From Certhia americana (Eukaryota > Chordata > Aves > Passeriformes > Certhiidae): DNA of 64,000 bases. The notes beneath the pieces are model-generated. The model was not told where the DNA came from. It did not search any database and worked only from the letters and a program-made list of their open reading frames with translations. Each line of letters begins with the position of its first letter. Within the stretch, counting starts at the first letter, position 1. The stretch covers positions 29,268,473 to 29,332,472 of the forward strand of contig CM031879.1 in NCBI GenBank assembly GCA_018697195.1, in the 5' to 3' direction. Shown piece after piece: positions 50,961 through 64,000 of this stretch. A program made the translations under genes and the position numbers.

Positions 50961-51583
50961 TATTCCTCTGAGCTCAGCACAGCAAAAAGCTTTAGTGTAG
51001 CAATATGCTTGCATCTTTTCATGTTAGCTGAAAGAGGTAATAAAGATATGTTTTAACAATACAAATGAGAGACCTGTTGTGAAATCTTAAGATGTTTATT
51101 GCCTAAGAAAGGGGGAGAAAAAACCTTCTAACACTTTCTAGATGTTGTTTCATTTTAAAATTAATAGAATGAGAAAATTAGACCCGTAAAAATTTTGAAA
51201 TCAATGGGATGATTGTCACTGTTGGGATTTTAAAAAATAGTCAACTTCCAATTTTTTTTTTTGCTTAAGGAATATAGCAAAACGTAGTAGAAACAACTTC
51301 ATTTACATACCTTTAGAAGCACGGTAAAACCAACTACACTTGAGGACTGTTAGGACTCAACCATGGTAGGCTTAAAAGGAATTTCTACTAAGAGTTATTG
51401 AAAGACAAGATTATTATGAAAATGAATCGTATCTCTGGTTGTGCTGGTGGGAAATTGCCAAGGTATATATTAATCAAGTGTTTCATTTTCTACCACTCTA
51501 CCTCTAATTGGAAAGGACTTTATTTAAGGGAACGAGGTTTTGCATTTAAGTAATGGGAAAAGAGAGCACACAAACTTTTGTTA
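50961..51583. other. Intergenic, nothing recognised
   Basis: AT-rich single-copy-looking sequence without gene or repeat signal. Confidence 0.65.
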
Positions 51584-51775
51584 AAAAAAAAAAAACAAAC
51601 AAACAAACCCACAACCACCCACCCCCCAAAAAAGCAAAGCAAAGCAAAAAACCCCATACCAACCAACCAACCAACCAACCAACCAACCAACCAACCAACC
51701 AACCAAAAACCCTCACCAACCAACCAACCAACCAACCAACCAACCAACCAACCAACCAACCAACCAAAAATCCAA
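51584..51775. repeat. Low-complexity cluster with two (CCAA)n arrays
   Basis: An A-run with (AAAC)n, a C-rich stretch and (AAAGC)n leads into (CCAA)n at about 51658-51707. A 9-nt interruption follows, then (CCAA)n again at about 51715-51767. Antisense translation gives a GWLV repeat, an artefact of the tetranucleotide and not a protein. Confidence 0.95.
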
Positions 51776-52452
51776 AACCCACAATGCAAATGCAACAATG
51801 TGTACCAGTCAGGAACTTGCAGTGCTTCAGTTCTAACTAGTTTATTTCCTTGGTTTGTGACCAAATTTACTATCCATTAGACATTGGACAATGCCTATGA
51901 AACCGATGGAAAGCAGATCATAAACCAACCCCTGTGCTTGGACTATGAACTGTGATAGGCAGATGCCTGTTTACTTCATGCAGGTTTTGTGACTGCACAG
52001 AGTTCTGAAAGGATGGAATTCTTTCAGAAGGAAGGACTACAGCTTTACAGTCTGATTTCACAGGAACTTGTCAAAGCTGCACAAAACATGTCTTTTGCTT
52101 TCTTAATGGAATAAGTGAGAAGTAACTTCTTTGTTATTTCTGAGTTGGAATTTGGTATCTGAGACAGTAGTGCATATTTTTTTCAAACCAAACAAGACCC
52201 ATTCCCGCAGAATAAATTTGGTAATTTTCAAGCCAAGACAAATCAAAAATATAAAACAGCTTAAAAAAGAGCTTTGCAGATAGTCTATTGCCTCTCAAAT
52301 AAACATGTAATAAAATAATAAGTAATAAATACAGATTGATTACCTCATAACTCTGTATAGTAAATCAGGTCTCTCAGTGCAGTGACATGGAGCTCTCTGG
52401 GAATCACATTGCCTGTGGAGGTGTTTCCCTTCCTCTCTCTCCCAAAATACTT
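51776..52452. other. Intergenic, nothing recognised
   Basis: AT-rich sequence without gene or repeat signal. Confidence 0.65.
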
Positions 52453-52511
52453 AAAAGAAAAAAGAAAAAGAAAAAGAAAAAGAAAAAGAGAAAAAAAGAA
52501 AAAGAAAAAAA
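52453..52511. repeat. (AAAAAG)n purine-only microsatellite
   Basis: A pure A/G strand with mainly 6-bp periodicity, slightly degenerate at its end. Confidence 0.93.
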
Positions 52512-55500
52512 CCCCCACATACTTAAAGGTGATGCGTAAAATGAAGTCACTCTCAGAACAAAAGACAAAGAGAGTTTATTTCTGCTTTAAGATAGTCAAG
52601 GATAGTGTTCCACATATATTTTCTAGATTATTAACCTGGTAAATTCAGCTTCTATTCAGCCACAGAAGGATAGCCTGAGCACAGAATTCTAGCATGTAAG
52701 TGAAAACTCAGTTTCCACTGTTTTCAAATACTGTTGAGTAAGTGGTATAGGCCCTTAGCAGCAGTTAGGTACCTTAAATTGTTCCTAATTCAAAAACTTC
52801 TCTTATCAGAGTCCTGCCTGGGTTTTGGTTGCAGGAGATCCCTAGTGCACATTACACACTGCCTGGAGCAACATGTCAAGAATAGTTCCTTATTTTGCAA
52901 GCAGTTAATTCACCAAGTGAAGATTCAGAATTCCTAAAGAATATAGTTTTGTTGTAAGAGAATGTCTGTTCACACCCTTGGAAGCAACTAATTAACAATT
53001 CCAGCTCATATCCCTTGATTTGAGTTGTATGCACAGATTCCTTGGGCAACTATTTTGTGTTCTCCGTGAAAGCCTTCTTGACTTGCTGAGGCCGGACTTT
53101 AACAGTGCACAGATGTTCCAGGAATCCATTCTCTCTCTTCACATCATCATGGTTGTACTAGTCTTCTCTTTGTGATTGTTTAGGTTCTATTTAATGTAAT
53201 CTCTGAATTCCTGCTGATGTTGTTTGCTGTTATGCAATGTTTGCAAATCTTGCAGAAAAATCAGAAGCACTGGGTGTCACTGACCAATGAGATTCTTGTT
53301 AAATTCAGATCCTGGCATATACATGACATAAGTGCATATGACAAGGTCACTGATAATTCTTCATTGTTTGCCTTGCCTGCTGCAGGGCAATCTGCCATGT
53401 GTCCCCCATGCACTTTATTCCAATGCAGTTTAGGTTTTGCATTCTTAATAAAAAGTACTTAAAAGTGCTTCTTGAGGGCTCTACTCAGATCTGTTAACCT
53501 GAGTGCATGGGGTTTGGATCATTAACATCCCCTATATTTTACTGCTTTATTTCTTCTGTCATTCATTCTCCTGCTAGTGTGAAACAAAAACATTGTTCTT
53601 TGATGCATTCTTTTCTGAGGTCTTTCATTGTAGGCTTGGTAACTGCTGTGACACCCTATGATGTCTTGCAACTCTGTCTTCATTTGCTTACAAAGCACCT
53701 ATTAGATGATAATTTGTGCTTAAGTTCCCTATTGACACTGACTGATTTGTGTTCTACGGTGGGGCAAGAAGGCCTGTTGTCTCAGCAAGTCAGGTTTGTT
53801 ACACATTTCTCAAAGATCAAAAGGGTCTCTGCCTGAGTCTGTAAGCAAGAATCAGTGCATACAAGTAGAAATGATGATAGAGAAATGCCAAGAAGAAATA
53901 AGAAACTCTTGGTCAGAGTGGTGTTAGGTCACAACATAACCAGAGCAACCAGTTGATAGACTTTTAAAGTAATACAGACATCTTTGCCTATGACTTTAGT
54001 TTTGCCCTCCATTCAGTGCACTTCATAGAAAATGGAGCATTCATCTGCTGCTATCTTGCAATTCCTGTAACTTTTAATAATTAAAAGATATATTACAGAT
54101 TTCCTAGTTCTGTTGATTGTTTGATTAGGAATAATTTTTCATAAATCAGTGTATGCTACTGATCTAGCATGTCTGCTGGTGATGGGCCTCAGCTTATTTT
54201 GAACATGTGATGCTAGTTTTTGTGCCAGTTTCCAAATCCTCTGGAGCTACTGTTTTATTCTACCTTTTTTAAATAAAATTCCATCTTATGGCTTTATCCA
54301 TAATAGGGACTAACTTCCTGAGGTGTTTTTTCTTGAGATATGGCTACCTCTGGAGTATGAACACTCAGCCATTCTCAGCACTCTCTACAGATAAACAAAG
54401 TATTTTATTTTGCAAATGTTTTCTGTTTTATAGAGCTGTAAGGATGCTTGTCTTCTGAAGGCATGCTTTGATGTGTATCTCTGTCATTAGTAACGCTGTT
54501 ATAGTGAATTGTTCCTTATCCCTGCAGTAGCATCTCAGTGAAGGTGAATTGCAGCATGTGGTGGTTTCTTTGTGATGGTTAATGATGATGAGAACATTCA
54601 TCCCAGTAACTCATCCCTTTCCAGAGAACATGAACTTTGGTTTTCATGCAGTGCTACTACTGCTCCAGTGCTACTACTGCTCCAAACTCCAGGAGTTTGA
54701 TTCAATGATTTCCAAGTCAGATACTCTATGATCATCTCCTATCATTTTGAACCTACTATTAGTTTTAACCAAGACAAGGGTATTCAGTCCAAAGAATCAG
54801 AGCATATGTAGTCCAAAATGAATCTCTGAAGTATGTATAGCATCAGTTTTCTTCTACACATCCGCAACAATTGCTTGTATAGTGTGAATTTAAACCACAG
54901 TTTTTTCTTTAATAAATGACTAAAAATGTCCTTTTGGGGTTCGCTTTGTGGCTAAATCAAGTCAATTTATGAGCAATTTTTAATAGAGTTCTGCTGTGTT
55001 CATTCTACCTAGCATCAAGCAAACCAGTTGTAGTTAGCCTCTCAGTATTTGGGTATTTTCCCCTTTTCAATCACTCCACTGCAGTTGCTATAGGAACAGA
55101 GGGTATGTTAATGTAGTCCAATTAAAAATATTTTAACCAGTTTCTTTTTTTCTAAATTATTTTTATGGTAATAAATTTCACGTGTATTTATTGTAAGCAT
55201 CCTATTATTGCTACCATAACAGAATAAATCTGAATTATTCTAATGTCAACAGTCTTCAGGTATATTGTGAAAGAGGCTTTTCCACCATAAAAAGTCTGCG
55301 ATTAATATTTTTTTTTTCATCCAAAAGAGCTCCCATGGGGGTTTTAGATCAGACTTTTTGAAGTATCTAGTTTTTGTTTGAAGTATCTGGTTTAGGTGTA
55401 ATTCAAACCTGCACACTGAAAGTAGAAGTCTAACTTTGCTACAGTTAATATGACATCTTCAAAAAGTTATTCAAATCACTTAAATTAGCCTCCATTCTCA

Positions 55501-58500
55501 CACAGGGAACAGACCCAAACAGTGTAAAATTTTACACACTAGGGGAGGTACCTGGGTGTTCACACCTATACCTGAACATATATTAACCCATCGGACTTTG
55601 TGTTTCATGGGCTTCCCCCACCCCTGGCTGACCAAGACCGTGGCCATCGCTTTGATCAGCAGACATTGGAATTGCAACAACCATCTCTTGCTGCTGGACC
55701 CATGGGTGGTGATTTTTACCTTTCTACTCTTGTCCTTTCTTTTTCTTTCCTTCTTTTCCCTTAAACATTTTCTGAAGTGTTATTTTTATGCTTTTATATT
55801 TTTGCAGTTCTAACCAAAATGGCTACATTTTAAAATTTGTCTAGTACCTTATCCTATCTTAATGTCCTAAAGTTTGCAAGTTAAGATTTGAAATTGAACC
55901 TCCTAAGAATTTTGTTTCCCCTGTGCACCACCCAGAGTGAACCAAGCAATCCTTCTCCAAACTCACTGAGCAGAATGGGGCATAACAGTGTGCTAACTTC
56001 AGCTTGTGTGATCGTATTTATACAATAGCACTGTACAGTGGGAAAAACACTACTTCCAGGTTTTCAGGTGCAAGTTTGTGTTGCTTCTGTACATTTCAAA
56101 AGAGGAAAAGAATTGCCCATACACTCTAGAACAAAATCTGTGTTTTTTGCCTCTGAAGTAATAACAGAATGGCATGTATTTATAAACTATTATTTAGAAA
56201 AGTCTGTTGCTATAAAGATTAATTCATGTGCAGTGTGAATAATGTTCTGCACCTATTAAACTGCCCCATGGGCTAGTTAAGGAAAACTGGTCAGCAATTC
56301 AAGGAACATGTTATTTTGATGTAGAAGGTTCAGTCGTAGAACTGGTAGAAAAAGAGGTAAATAGCTACCAAATTGATTTATTTAATCATAGGCTTTTTAC
56401 ACTTCTCCTGATTAAAAAGTAGAGAGTTAACCATCAGCCTTGAAAAGATATTAGAACACAGAATCATAAAGAATGTAAGGAAAAAATGATGGAAATAAAT
56501 GATTTTTTTTCTCTCTCTTCTGAAATCTTCATCTGTTTCTCCATTATATTCTAGTTTTTATTACTTATTTTTGTCTTTGGAATAAGTTCACTTGACTGTG
56601 TGTCTCTTGAGTCAATATTTTCCTCTCTGACATAATGAGACGTCAGAAATATTGGAGACCAAATTCATTACTCACTTGCCCAGTCCCTTTATGTGGCCAT
56701 CTCACCACATTGTGTGGTTACAGGTAAACAAACAGGTTCCTCTATAGGTAAAAACATATGTTCAATTAAGTTTGCATTTCAAAATAAGTGATGTGTAAAT
56801 CTTTTTATAGCTTTTTAATTTAATGTGGGTTTAGTTAGTTAATAGCTTCAATAGTAAAAAAAGAGGTAACTATATGTAGCAAAACTGGTTAGTGTGAATT
56901 CATGTATAGTTTTGGAAAGCAGCTTTGGAAATATGAAGTGTATCATGTCACATCATTTTCTCTGAAAATGAAAAACTTAAAAAACTCCAAAGAATAGTAG
57001 TTCCATCTCCCTGAATGAAATAGGCTTATTCTTTATCTCTGAACATCCTTTATTTGATATTACCCTAAGGAATGGTCCGTGGAGCTAGTCTTGTATTACT
57101 CATCTCAGGAGCAGTACTGTTGTGATGAGATACAGTCAGCTCTGTCATTGAAACTATCTGGATCCTGCATTGTGAACCAGAGTAAAGGCCTTGAACCATT
57201 GAAAAAAATGTTGAAATGAGAAAATAAGGAAACGTCTCCTTATATTCTATAGTGGTTTTCAATCTTAATTTCTAGTCTGTAATCTAGCATTTCTTGTGCA
57301 TTTGTCTTTCCCAAAATCCATCTCCTGATGTCAGCATGAGCCAATCTTCCTCATGTCATTACTATGCTTCTGTACTTATCTGCTATCAAAAGAAACCCAC
57401 ATTGTGATTAGCTTCTGAATGGTAGAACCTCTTAAGGTATCCTCTGTATGCATTTCATTCTGGATGATGCTTGTGGGCTCCCCTGCATTACTTTTACTTT
57501 CAGCTGCTGTACTGTTTTCTTTTAGAATATTGCAAGATAATGTCTGATCACAGCCCTCTACACTTGGGTAAAATATTTTAATTCATGGATCTTCCTAGTT
57601 TATTCCAGATCCAATGTCAGAGGAACATTGAAGTCACAAATTCCTCAAGACCCAATTTGTAGACAGATAATGGAAGAAGTGAAAGTAAACCAAACTGGAT
57701 TAATCCTTCTGATTAGTGTGCACTGGTTGTCAACTGGACTGAAAGATCATCCACTTTATCAAATGGATTTTCACAACATCTAACAGTTCTCATTATAACA
57801 GGTACAAAAGTTCCTGGACTTTAAATTTTTTTCCACCTGTCAAAGACCTTACTGACAATAATAAAAGTGGGTATCTGAACTATCTTGATAACTTCTTTTC
57901 CTTTCAGACCCTTAAGATTTTGAAAATCTGAATTCAGATTTTCCAGTAGAGCATGTTTATCTACTTGCATAGTAGCTTATATTTTTGTAAACTGGCAAAA
58001 AAAGCTTAAATATTATTTGCAGCATTTTGAAGTGAAACAGGATGTATAAAGTGCTGTTTCAACCTTCAGTGTTTTCAGTGTTTGGAATTATTTTCAGGAC
58101 CAATAAGGCATACATAGAGGTACTACCCCAGTAGTACCCCAGGTACTACTACTATCTGCACCTAAACTCCACATCAAATATTCTGAGTACTTGGAAAATA
58201 TTGAAAAGACTATTTTGTTCTTTGTAGTACTATAGATTTACATTTCTTTCCCACATAGTGCAACAATGGTATTTTAGAGGCAGAACAATCAGAGATTCCC
58301 TGATATTCAAAATAAAAATGAAATATGAACTGACAAAGTCTGTTAAACAGATGATAGAGCAACCATATATTTTACTTGAATACTGTCACCGAATGTACTA
58401 GACTTCTGTGTTTAATTCATGGAAACATTAATTACAGTGCTAAACCTCTCCTGACAGGCTCAGTATAACAAGTCTTCAAATAATAAAACATACCTAATTT

Positions 58501-59454
58501 CATCTCAACCCTTTTCTATAAGCAAATGCATGAGTGTGTCTCCAGAAGTACACAATATCATCTACATGGAAACCTAAATATTTAAAATTAGTATCACTAT
58601 TGAGGGAGGGGAGGAGGGTTTACAATGGAGGGACTTGATCTACAGCTGCTGTTTAATACCAGCCAACTTAAATCTTGTGCCAAAAATGTCTGGTGTTTGT
58701 TTTCTTTTGTGAAGAAGCAGATGATATCCAGATGATTAAAAGGAAACTGAATCTGTATCCTATCAAAGCTCCTCTGAAGCTCATCCATAATTTCTTCTTT
58801 CTCCCACTGTACATACTTTCATGTGCCAGAAGCTTCAGACAAACCAGAGGCTATTGATTAAACAAAATAAGTACAGTTGTGTACTGAAACTGGATTTCTA
58901 CAGTAAGTTGCTATGTGATCAATATCCAATACATTAAATATCTTCCTTGCAATGACAATTATCCTGTGTCCTATCCTGCGTCATAAATTACCCCAGACAA
59001 AGCAGCTGATATAAAAACCTATGTGTTCTAGGCCAACCTTTGTAATATTTCCCCATGAACCAAATGATAGCATATTTGTAGTAAATTTGTTTGGTAGAGA
59101 CTGTTTCTTCAAGATTGAAACTTCCAGATCTTGTTATGTCAAAGACATAAGATTTCTGCTGTTGAGAACAGACTTTTAAAAATAATTTAAATACTATTTT
59201 TAGGGACTGTGATATTAATTTTGCATATTAGAATACCCCCTGCATATTTTCTGTGGAAAATAAACATGTCAGCTTTATTTTTATGTTGTAGCAAATTCAT
59301 TTTAGAGGTCTCTGTAATGTACAAGAGACCAATTTTGTCCAAGTTTATTTTTCTTCAGTGTGAATAGTTGCACTATGCCTTCTTTACTGAAGTAGGGAAT
59401 TTTAGAGCGTAGTTCATCTCACCTCAAAGAATTTGATAAGCCATCTCTCATATG
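52512..59454. other. Intergenic, nothing firm recognised
   Basis: About 7 kb of AT-rich sequence. Small items are a 17-bp direct repeat at 54651-54684 and a small inverted repeat GGTACTAC/GTAGTACC near 58120-58140. No exon or named transposon found. Confidence 0.6.
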
Positions 59455-59781
59455 AATAAAGGCCAAGACAGCTGTGGCTGTTCAGCCTGGAGGGGGTGTC
59501 TCATTAATGTGTACAAATATCTGAAGGAAAAGTACAAAGAAGAAGGAGTCTGTCTCTTTTCAGCAATGCTCAGTGACAGGACCAGGGGCAACAGACACAA
59601 AATGAAACCCAGAAGGACCCCTCTGAACTTCAGCACTTTTTGCTGTGAGGGTGCCAGAGCGCTGGCAGAAGTTGCTCAGGGAAAGTGTGTACAACCAACT
59701 CTTGGCAGCCCTGCTTGAGCAGAAGGGCTGGACCAAGTGACCTCCATGGGTCACTTCCAATCTCAACTGTTTTGTGATAGT
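59455..59781 (+). mobile_element. CR1 LINE 3' fragment
   Basis: The plus strand shows the CR1 order: GTGGCTGTTCAGCCTGGAG, AATATCTGAAGGAAAAGTAC, CAGTGACAGGACCAGGGGCA, CACTTTTTGCTGTGAGGGTG, then GCCCTGCTTGAGCAGAAGGG and CAATCTCAACTGTTTTGTGA. It is a different CR1 subtype from the copy at 27490. It is 5' truncated and non-coding. Confidence 0.92.
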
Positions 59782-61707
59782 ACATCTAGATTCTAGTAAT
59801 GATATCGACATAAGGAGGTTACTGAATGCAGACTATTTAAATAACATGTAGGAACTCGGAGGAATTTTGCTTTAAAGAAAGATCTCTCAATTTCTTCTCT
59901 TATGAAAGGGGAGCAGCACACTTCCTCTTTCATAGTCATTGATGGTTTGGTTTAGTTGAGTGAGTTGTCTGAGTCTTAAATGAACTGGGTTCAGCTTTCT
60001 GGATCATCGGCATGCTATACCCATGGAGAGAAAAAATGCATCACATGCATCCGTGGTAAAGGGAATTCACAGCCAATGGCAAAAAGTAGTTTCCCCTTCC
60101 TGTTGTTGTCTGGCAGAGTTCATCCTAAGAAAAGGAACAGGTTAAGGAGCAGCTGTTTAATTTTTCTACTTATTCAACTTGCTTCTGTCGTCAACAGTGC
60201 TGATGGCAGCATATGCATTAAGAATTTACTGACCCACTTGCAAAAGAGCTTGATCTTCTGAGCAGTACTGTCTTGGCTTAATGTCGCAGTCTGGACCTAC
60301 ATATTCCAAATCTCAGTCCAGGTAGTCTGGAACCTTCTTAGAAAACTCATTTGTGAACTTCATTCACTACTGTCTCTAAAAATAAGGTGTCTGGTTTTGC
60401 ATGATTTCAGAATGAAACCAAGTGAAACCTAATGGTGGAGATTTTGTTTTGCTGAGACCTCCTGGATGCATGTGGATGTGTAGGGGGGAGCTGGGGCTGG
60501 TGGTGCAGGGAGCCACACAGAGCAGGGCAATGAACAAGCCAATGAACCAAATAGGCAGCTCAAGCCTTGCAAAGAGAAACTGCAACTTCACAGGCAATTT
60601 AGCTGGTACAATTTATTCTAATTTATTACAGTTAACTACATATTAGCAAATGTTAACAGATCAGGGCAGATTTATGTCAGGGAAGGCTACTGTGCTAATG
60701 ATTGGCTCCCTCATTAGCATTGCCTGGAGCAGCACATGCTCTCTCTCTGGCCTCTCCTTACCACGTTTTCTCATTGCCATCACAGCAGAAACAAGCCTTT
60801 CACATCCTGTAATCTCTGACCAGGAGGAAACTTGTTTAGAAGGTAAAGAAGGGAACTGGAAAATGGCTATTCGTATGAACTATTTACTTGAAGAAGCGCA
60901 GGAATTTCTGGGTACTGATCACCTCTCAAAATCCATATTCCAGTCGTTGTTACTGCTAGAGTGGTTGTAGTTTGTACATGTTTGCATTCCTGCTAACTGA
61001 CTGTGACTATCAACCTTTCTACTGTTTTTTTTTTTCCCCTCTGTATACAAAATAGGATTCCTAACACCTGTCACAACAAAATATTTTTTTTCACTATCGT
61101 ATATTTTTTTTTTTCATTAGTGCATATAAAGTATTTGCATTTTCAGCATTATAGTATCTGGCTTAAAGAGGGAGAAAAATTCTGTAGGTTTTGCTAATTA
61201 ACTAGTATAAAGCATTTGAGATCTTGGTTTGGCAGGTGCTGTCAAAGCATAAAATATGCTCAACATACGTTTAAATCAATGAAAGACCAAGAGTGTCACA
61301 ATTCAGAGACCAAACAAACCTAATTGTTTACTCTTCACTCTGCTGCAGTCTGTAAGTGCAGGCTCAAAATTAATGTAGTATACTTTAGCCACCCAGCTAA
61401 AACCCACAAAAATCCATATAAAACACCTTCCAAATTCCTCAATGCCAGATTGTGCTAGTTTGAGAAAACTCTTTCTGCAATACCTTTTCTTCATTTAAAT
61501 GTTTGATTTTTTTATTAAATACCAATTAAATAGCAATTTGAAAAGATTGGAACACTATAGTCACACATTCATAATTCAACTGTAGATAAAACTACTCCTA
61601 AATGTCTCTAGTGGTAGAATCTGCATTTCCCCCACTCTTTTGTCAGACAGCTCTAAAGAAAACTTTACATACTGAGTATTAGCAAATTGTCTGAAGTCAA
61701 CACAGTG

Positions 61708-61711
<4 letters not shown>
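59782..61711. other. Intergenic, nothing firm recognised
   Basis: Mixed-composition sequence with T-runs near 61026-61035 and 61104-61115. No exon or named transposon found. Confidence 0.62.

Positions 61712-61747
<36 letters not shown>
61712..61747. repeat. (TA)18 microsatellite
   Basis: Thirty-six bases of perfect TA alternation, self-complementary and therefore able to extrude a cruciform. Confidence 0.97.
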
Positions 61748-61751
<4 letters not shown>

Positions 61752-62603
61752 CTGTGAGTACTTGATGTACTTGATTAAGACCTGGTTTGTAACAATCATT
61801 ACCTTATTGTTGGTCCTTTTGTTAGGCAGTCTGGAATTCACTCTATGGACATGTGCAAAGTGCCTCATTTGTTTTTTCTCTTCAAGACAATTTTCATTTG
61901 CCGTATAACACCTCATTGAAGACAGGAAAAAGGAGAAAAATGCAGACGCCCAGATTTTCCTAACTGCTGTAGCCACTTAGAATCGCTCCATAAAACTTCC
62001 AGATCCTTTTCCTTGGGGAAAAGTGCAGGTGGTGGTGGGTTGCAGGAGCTGCTCCTAAGCTAAGCTCTTGCCAGCCACCAGCAGAGCGGGTGGAGAGGGG
62101 AGGGTGAAGGTGTTGGTGGGGCTGTGGGTGTCTGGCTGCTGCCCTGGGTGGGCTTTGGCAGCTGCTGAGGGGCAGGGCTGCTCAGAGAGAGCTGGGGGGA
62201 AACAGCCAGGGACTGCAGACTGGAGACCTTCAGTTTTCCTAAAACTGCTCTGTAACATTTTCAAGAATGAGGAATTCCTGAGCATAATAGAGAGAGAAGG
62301 GAGAGGGAGAAAGAGAACTACAAATGGAGTGAAATCCCTGAGCATCATTCATTCACTGGTGAAAGGGAGAGGGAAAGGGAAAAGACAGGAATGCAAAGTT
62401 TTAAACAGTTGAAATGTTGGTATTTCCAGTTTGGAAAACGTTGAATTGTCTAAAAAATTGTTGAGATCTGCTTTGCAATTTTCTTGTTAAAATAATAACT
62501 AGAAAATTAATTACCATTCTTTGTGCACTCCACTGATTCTCTCAGATTGGATAAAGCTTTGTGAAGGTATTTTTTTTCCCCTCTATACATAAATTAATAT
62601 ATT
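61748..62603. other. Intergenic, with an unassigned GC-richer patch
   Basis: About 62025-62225 is G-rich with repeated CTG/GGG text, and 62285-62390 is purine-rich with GAGAGGGA-like units. I cannot name either. The rest is AT-rich. Confidence 0.5.
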
Positions 62604-62665
62604 TTAAGACCAGAAGGGACTGTTCATCTGACCTCATATATAACAAAGGCATCTCATTTGCTGTA
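62604..62665 (-). mobile_element. Possible ancient CR1-like 3' fragment
   Basis: GACCAGAAGGGACTGTTCAT followed by CTGACCTCATATATAACAAA resembles the reverse complement of an old CR1-type 3' end that I recall from turtles, crocodilians and birds (AGAAGGGACC...TCTGACCTCCTGTATAACA). It is short and diverged, so uncertain. Confidence 0.45.
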
Positions 62666-64000
62666 TATTAATTACTGCTTCAAGCCTGATTAGACTGCAG
62701 CATACCACAGAAAAATCTTTCCACTTAAACCATTATCCCCCTGTTTATATGTCAATGAGATCTATTGTCCTTTTTTACAACCATCACTTTGGGAAGTCTA
62801 ACTTGCCAGAGGCTCAGGTCCAGTCGAAGTCTCCTCCTCTTGGTTCTCTTCCTCCAGTCCTAGGAGAACAGTCGGTTAGTCTTCCTGATTAAGTACATGA
62901 CCTAACTTTTGATAATGACAAAAGTCATATCATTACCTAAGCAAATGACATAAAACGATGCTAACAAAGCAACGATTTTGGTCTTTTTCACCATTCCTCT
63001 CACAAAAGTGCCAAAAGCAAACTGTAGTGATATCTGAGTTGTTTATTTTCCCTCTCATTTAATTAGTTAATTAAAATACATATGCAAATTAGGGTCAAAG
63101 ATTGTCCCCATAGGACTTTACTCAAAAATTACTCCATATTCATAGTTGCATTTCAAGAGCTGTTGGTTTCTAATCTGTGCTGTGTGCTTTGTTGACTTTA
63201 CAGCATTCTAGTTTACTATTCATAACATTGTGTGGTGTCCTGTCAAATAATATTTGATTTATTTACATTGTTGCCTTTATCAAATCTGTAATTTCACTTG
63301 CTATTAAATACTTCATTGCTGTTGTAGACAAATTGCCTCTTGGCATTTTTTTCTTTAGCGAGAAGGGAAAGCAGAGGTGACAGGCTGGAGGTGTGACAAG
63401 GCAAGAACCTGGGAAGGATACAAAGAAAAGGGTCTGGCTGAGGGCAGTAGGGGCAGCTTAAACAGGACCAGCTAAGCAGAGCCCCAAGTTAACAGCGTGA
63501 CTCCCTGGGAAGCAGGAGAGAGGCAGCACTGATGGTCCTGATGGGAGTGTGGAGGCAGGAACTCCACCTGGCAGTCAGGGCTGAGCACCTCAGACACAGG
63601 TATATGTGAGTAATTCTTTTGAATATAAAAGAGATGGCTACATGATTCCTCATCTTTCTCTCCTGTGTTCAGTCTGGTCTCCTTTAATGACACCACAATA
63701 AATGTATTATAGAAGAACCATAAGATTTCTCCCTTTTCTTGTTTCATTATCACATGTACCATGATGTGGGATTATATAGTTAGTTATCTTCTACATGTAC
63801 AAGATATTCAGGTAATAGACTCAATTGGTGCTCTTGGAACAGCAGATGTATTAGTTTCTCCAGTAAGACATTCCTCTTCCAGCACAGAAAAAAACCATTA
63901 GAAATCAGGAATTACAGTTTTGTTGTATTACAATCAACATCCCTAATTTAATGAACTTTTGATAATAGTCTCAATAAGATAGTCTGCTACTTTGTTGAAA
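62666..64000. other. Intergenic, with candidate regulatory stretch and an unassigned patch
   Basis: Positions 63050-63110 carry TTAATTAGTTAATTAA, an octamer ATGCAAAT at 63082-63089 and a TCAAAG TCF/LEF-type core at 63094-63099. A GC-richer patch at about 63360-63610 is unassigned. No exon recognised. Confidence 0.5.

Noticed and set aside
51520..51864. Open frames with repeated GWLV (minus) or TNQP (plus)
   Set aside because: Direct translation of the (CCAA)n tetranucleotide array; no coding signature.
62280..62400. Purine-rich stretch as a coding exon or splicing enhancer cluster
   Set aside because: The pattern is simple GAGAGGGA-like repetition with no flanking splice pair.
38331..64000. 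A second protein-coding gene in the 26-kb upstream flank
   Set aside because: Both strands were searched for recognisable domains with splice sites and none was found. Open frames are short and many coincide with repeats. A non-coding RNA cannot be excluded from sequence alone.

Overview
The window is vertebrate nuclear DNA, almost certainly from a bird. It is intron-rich, AT-rich and carries CR1 LINE fragments, with one sharp CpG island. It also has one ERVL-like solo LTR of a type I associate with Neoaves, especially songbirds; that clade assignment is inference. I see no bacterial or phage gene, CRISPR array, operon, or coding rRNA or tRNA gene.

The only protein-coding gene I can support is LRIG3 (leucine-rich repeats and immunoglobulin-like domains 3), on the minus strand. 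Its ATG is at 37706 and the gene runs left off the window edge. All 18 complete coding exons and the first 46 nt of a 19th can be placed by reading GT/AG junctions and checking that the reading frame continues. The joined coding sequence is 3,128 nt (about 1,042 codons). About 75 residues and the whole 3'UTR lie beyond position 1, judging by the roughly 1,119-residue human protein as I recall it.

The order on the protein is: signal peptide and LRRNT cap (exon 1), leucine-rich repeats (exons 2-11), LRRCT cap (exon 12), three Ig-like domains (exons 13, 14, 15), transmembrane helix (end of exon 15), cytoplasmic tail (exons 16-19). All LRR-region junctions are phase 2 and all junctions from exon 12 onward are phase 1. 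Intron 3 (12.6 kb) and intron 1 (7.3 kb) are the largest.

Region by region: 1-37706 is LRIG3, with CR1 fragments in introns 11 and 3 and small tandem repeats in introns 1 and 3. About 37040-38330 is the CpG-island promoter with exon 1. From 38331 to 64000 is apparent intergenic 5' flank. It holds a (CA)n tract with a 10-N assembly gap, a roughly 1 kb solo LTR, a CR1-type 3' end, low-complexity arrays, an isolated small CpG-rich block beside AT-rich sequence (50.3-51.0 kb, candidate distal regulatory element), another CR1 and an octamer/homeodomain-motif-rich stretch near 63.1 kb.

I did not find a new multi-gene system. The observations most worth checking are an 84-nt intron 17 that is a multiple of three and open in frame (a possible exitron), the isolated CpG block at 50.5 kb, a short uORF ahead of LRIG3, and the clean switch in intron phase between the LRR and Ig/tail parts of the gene.
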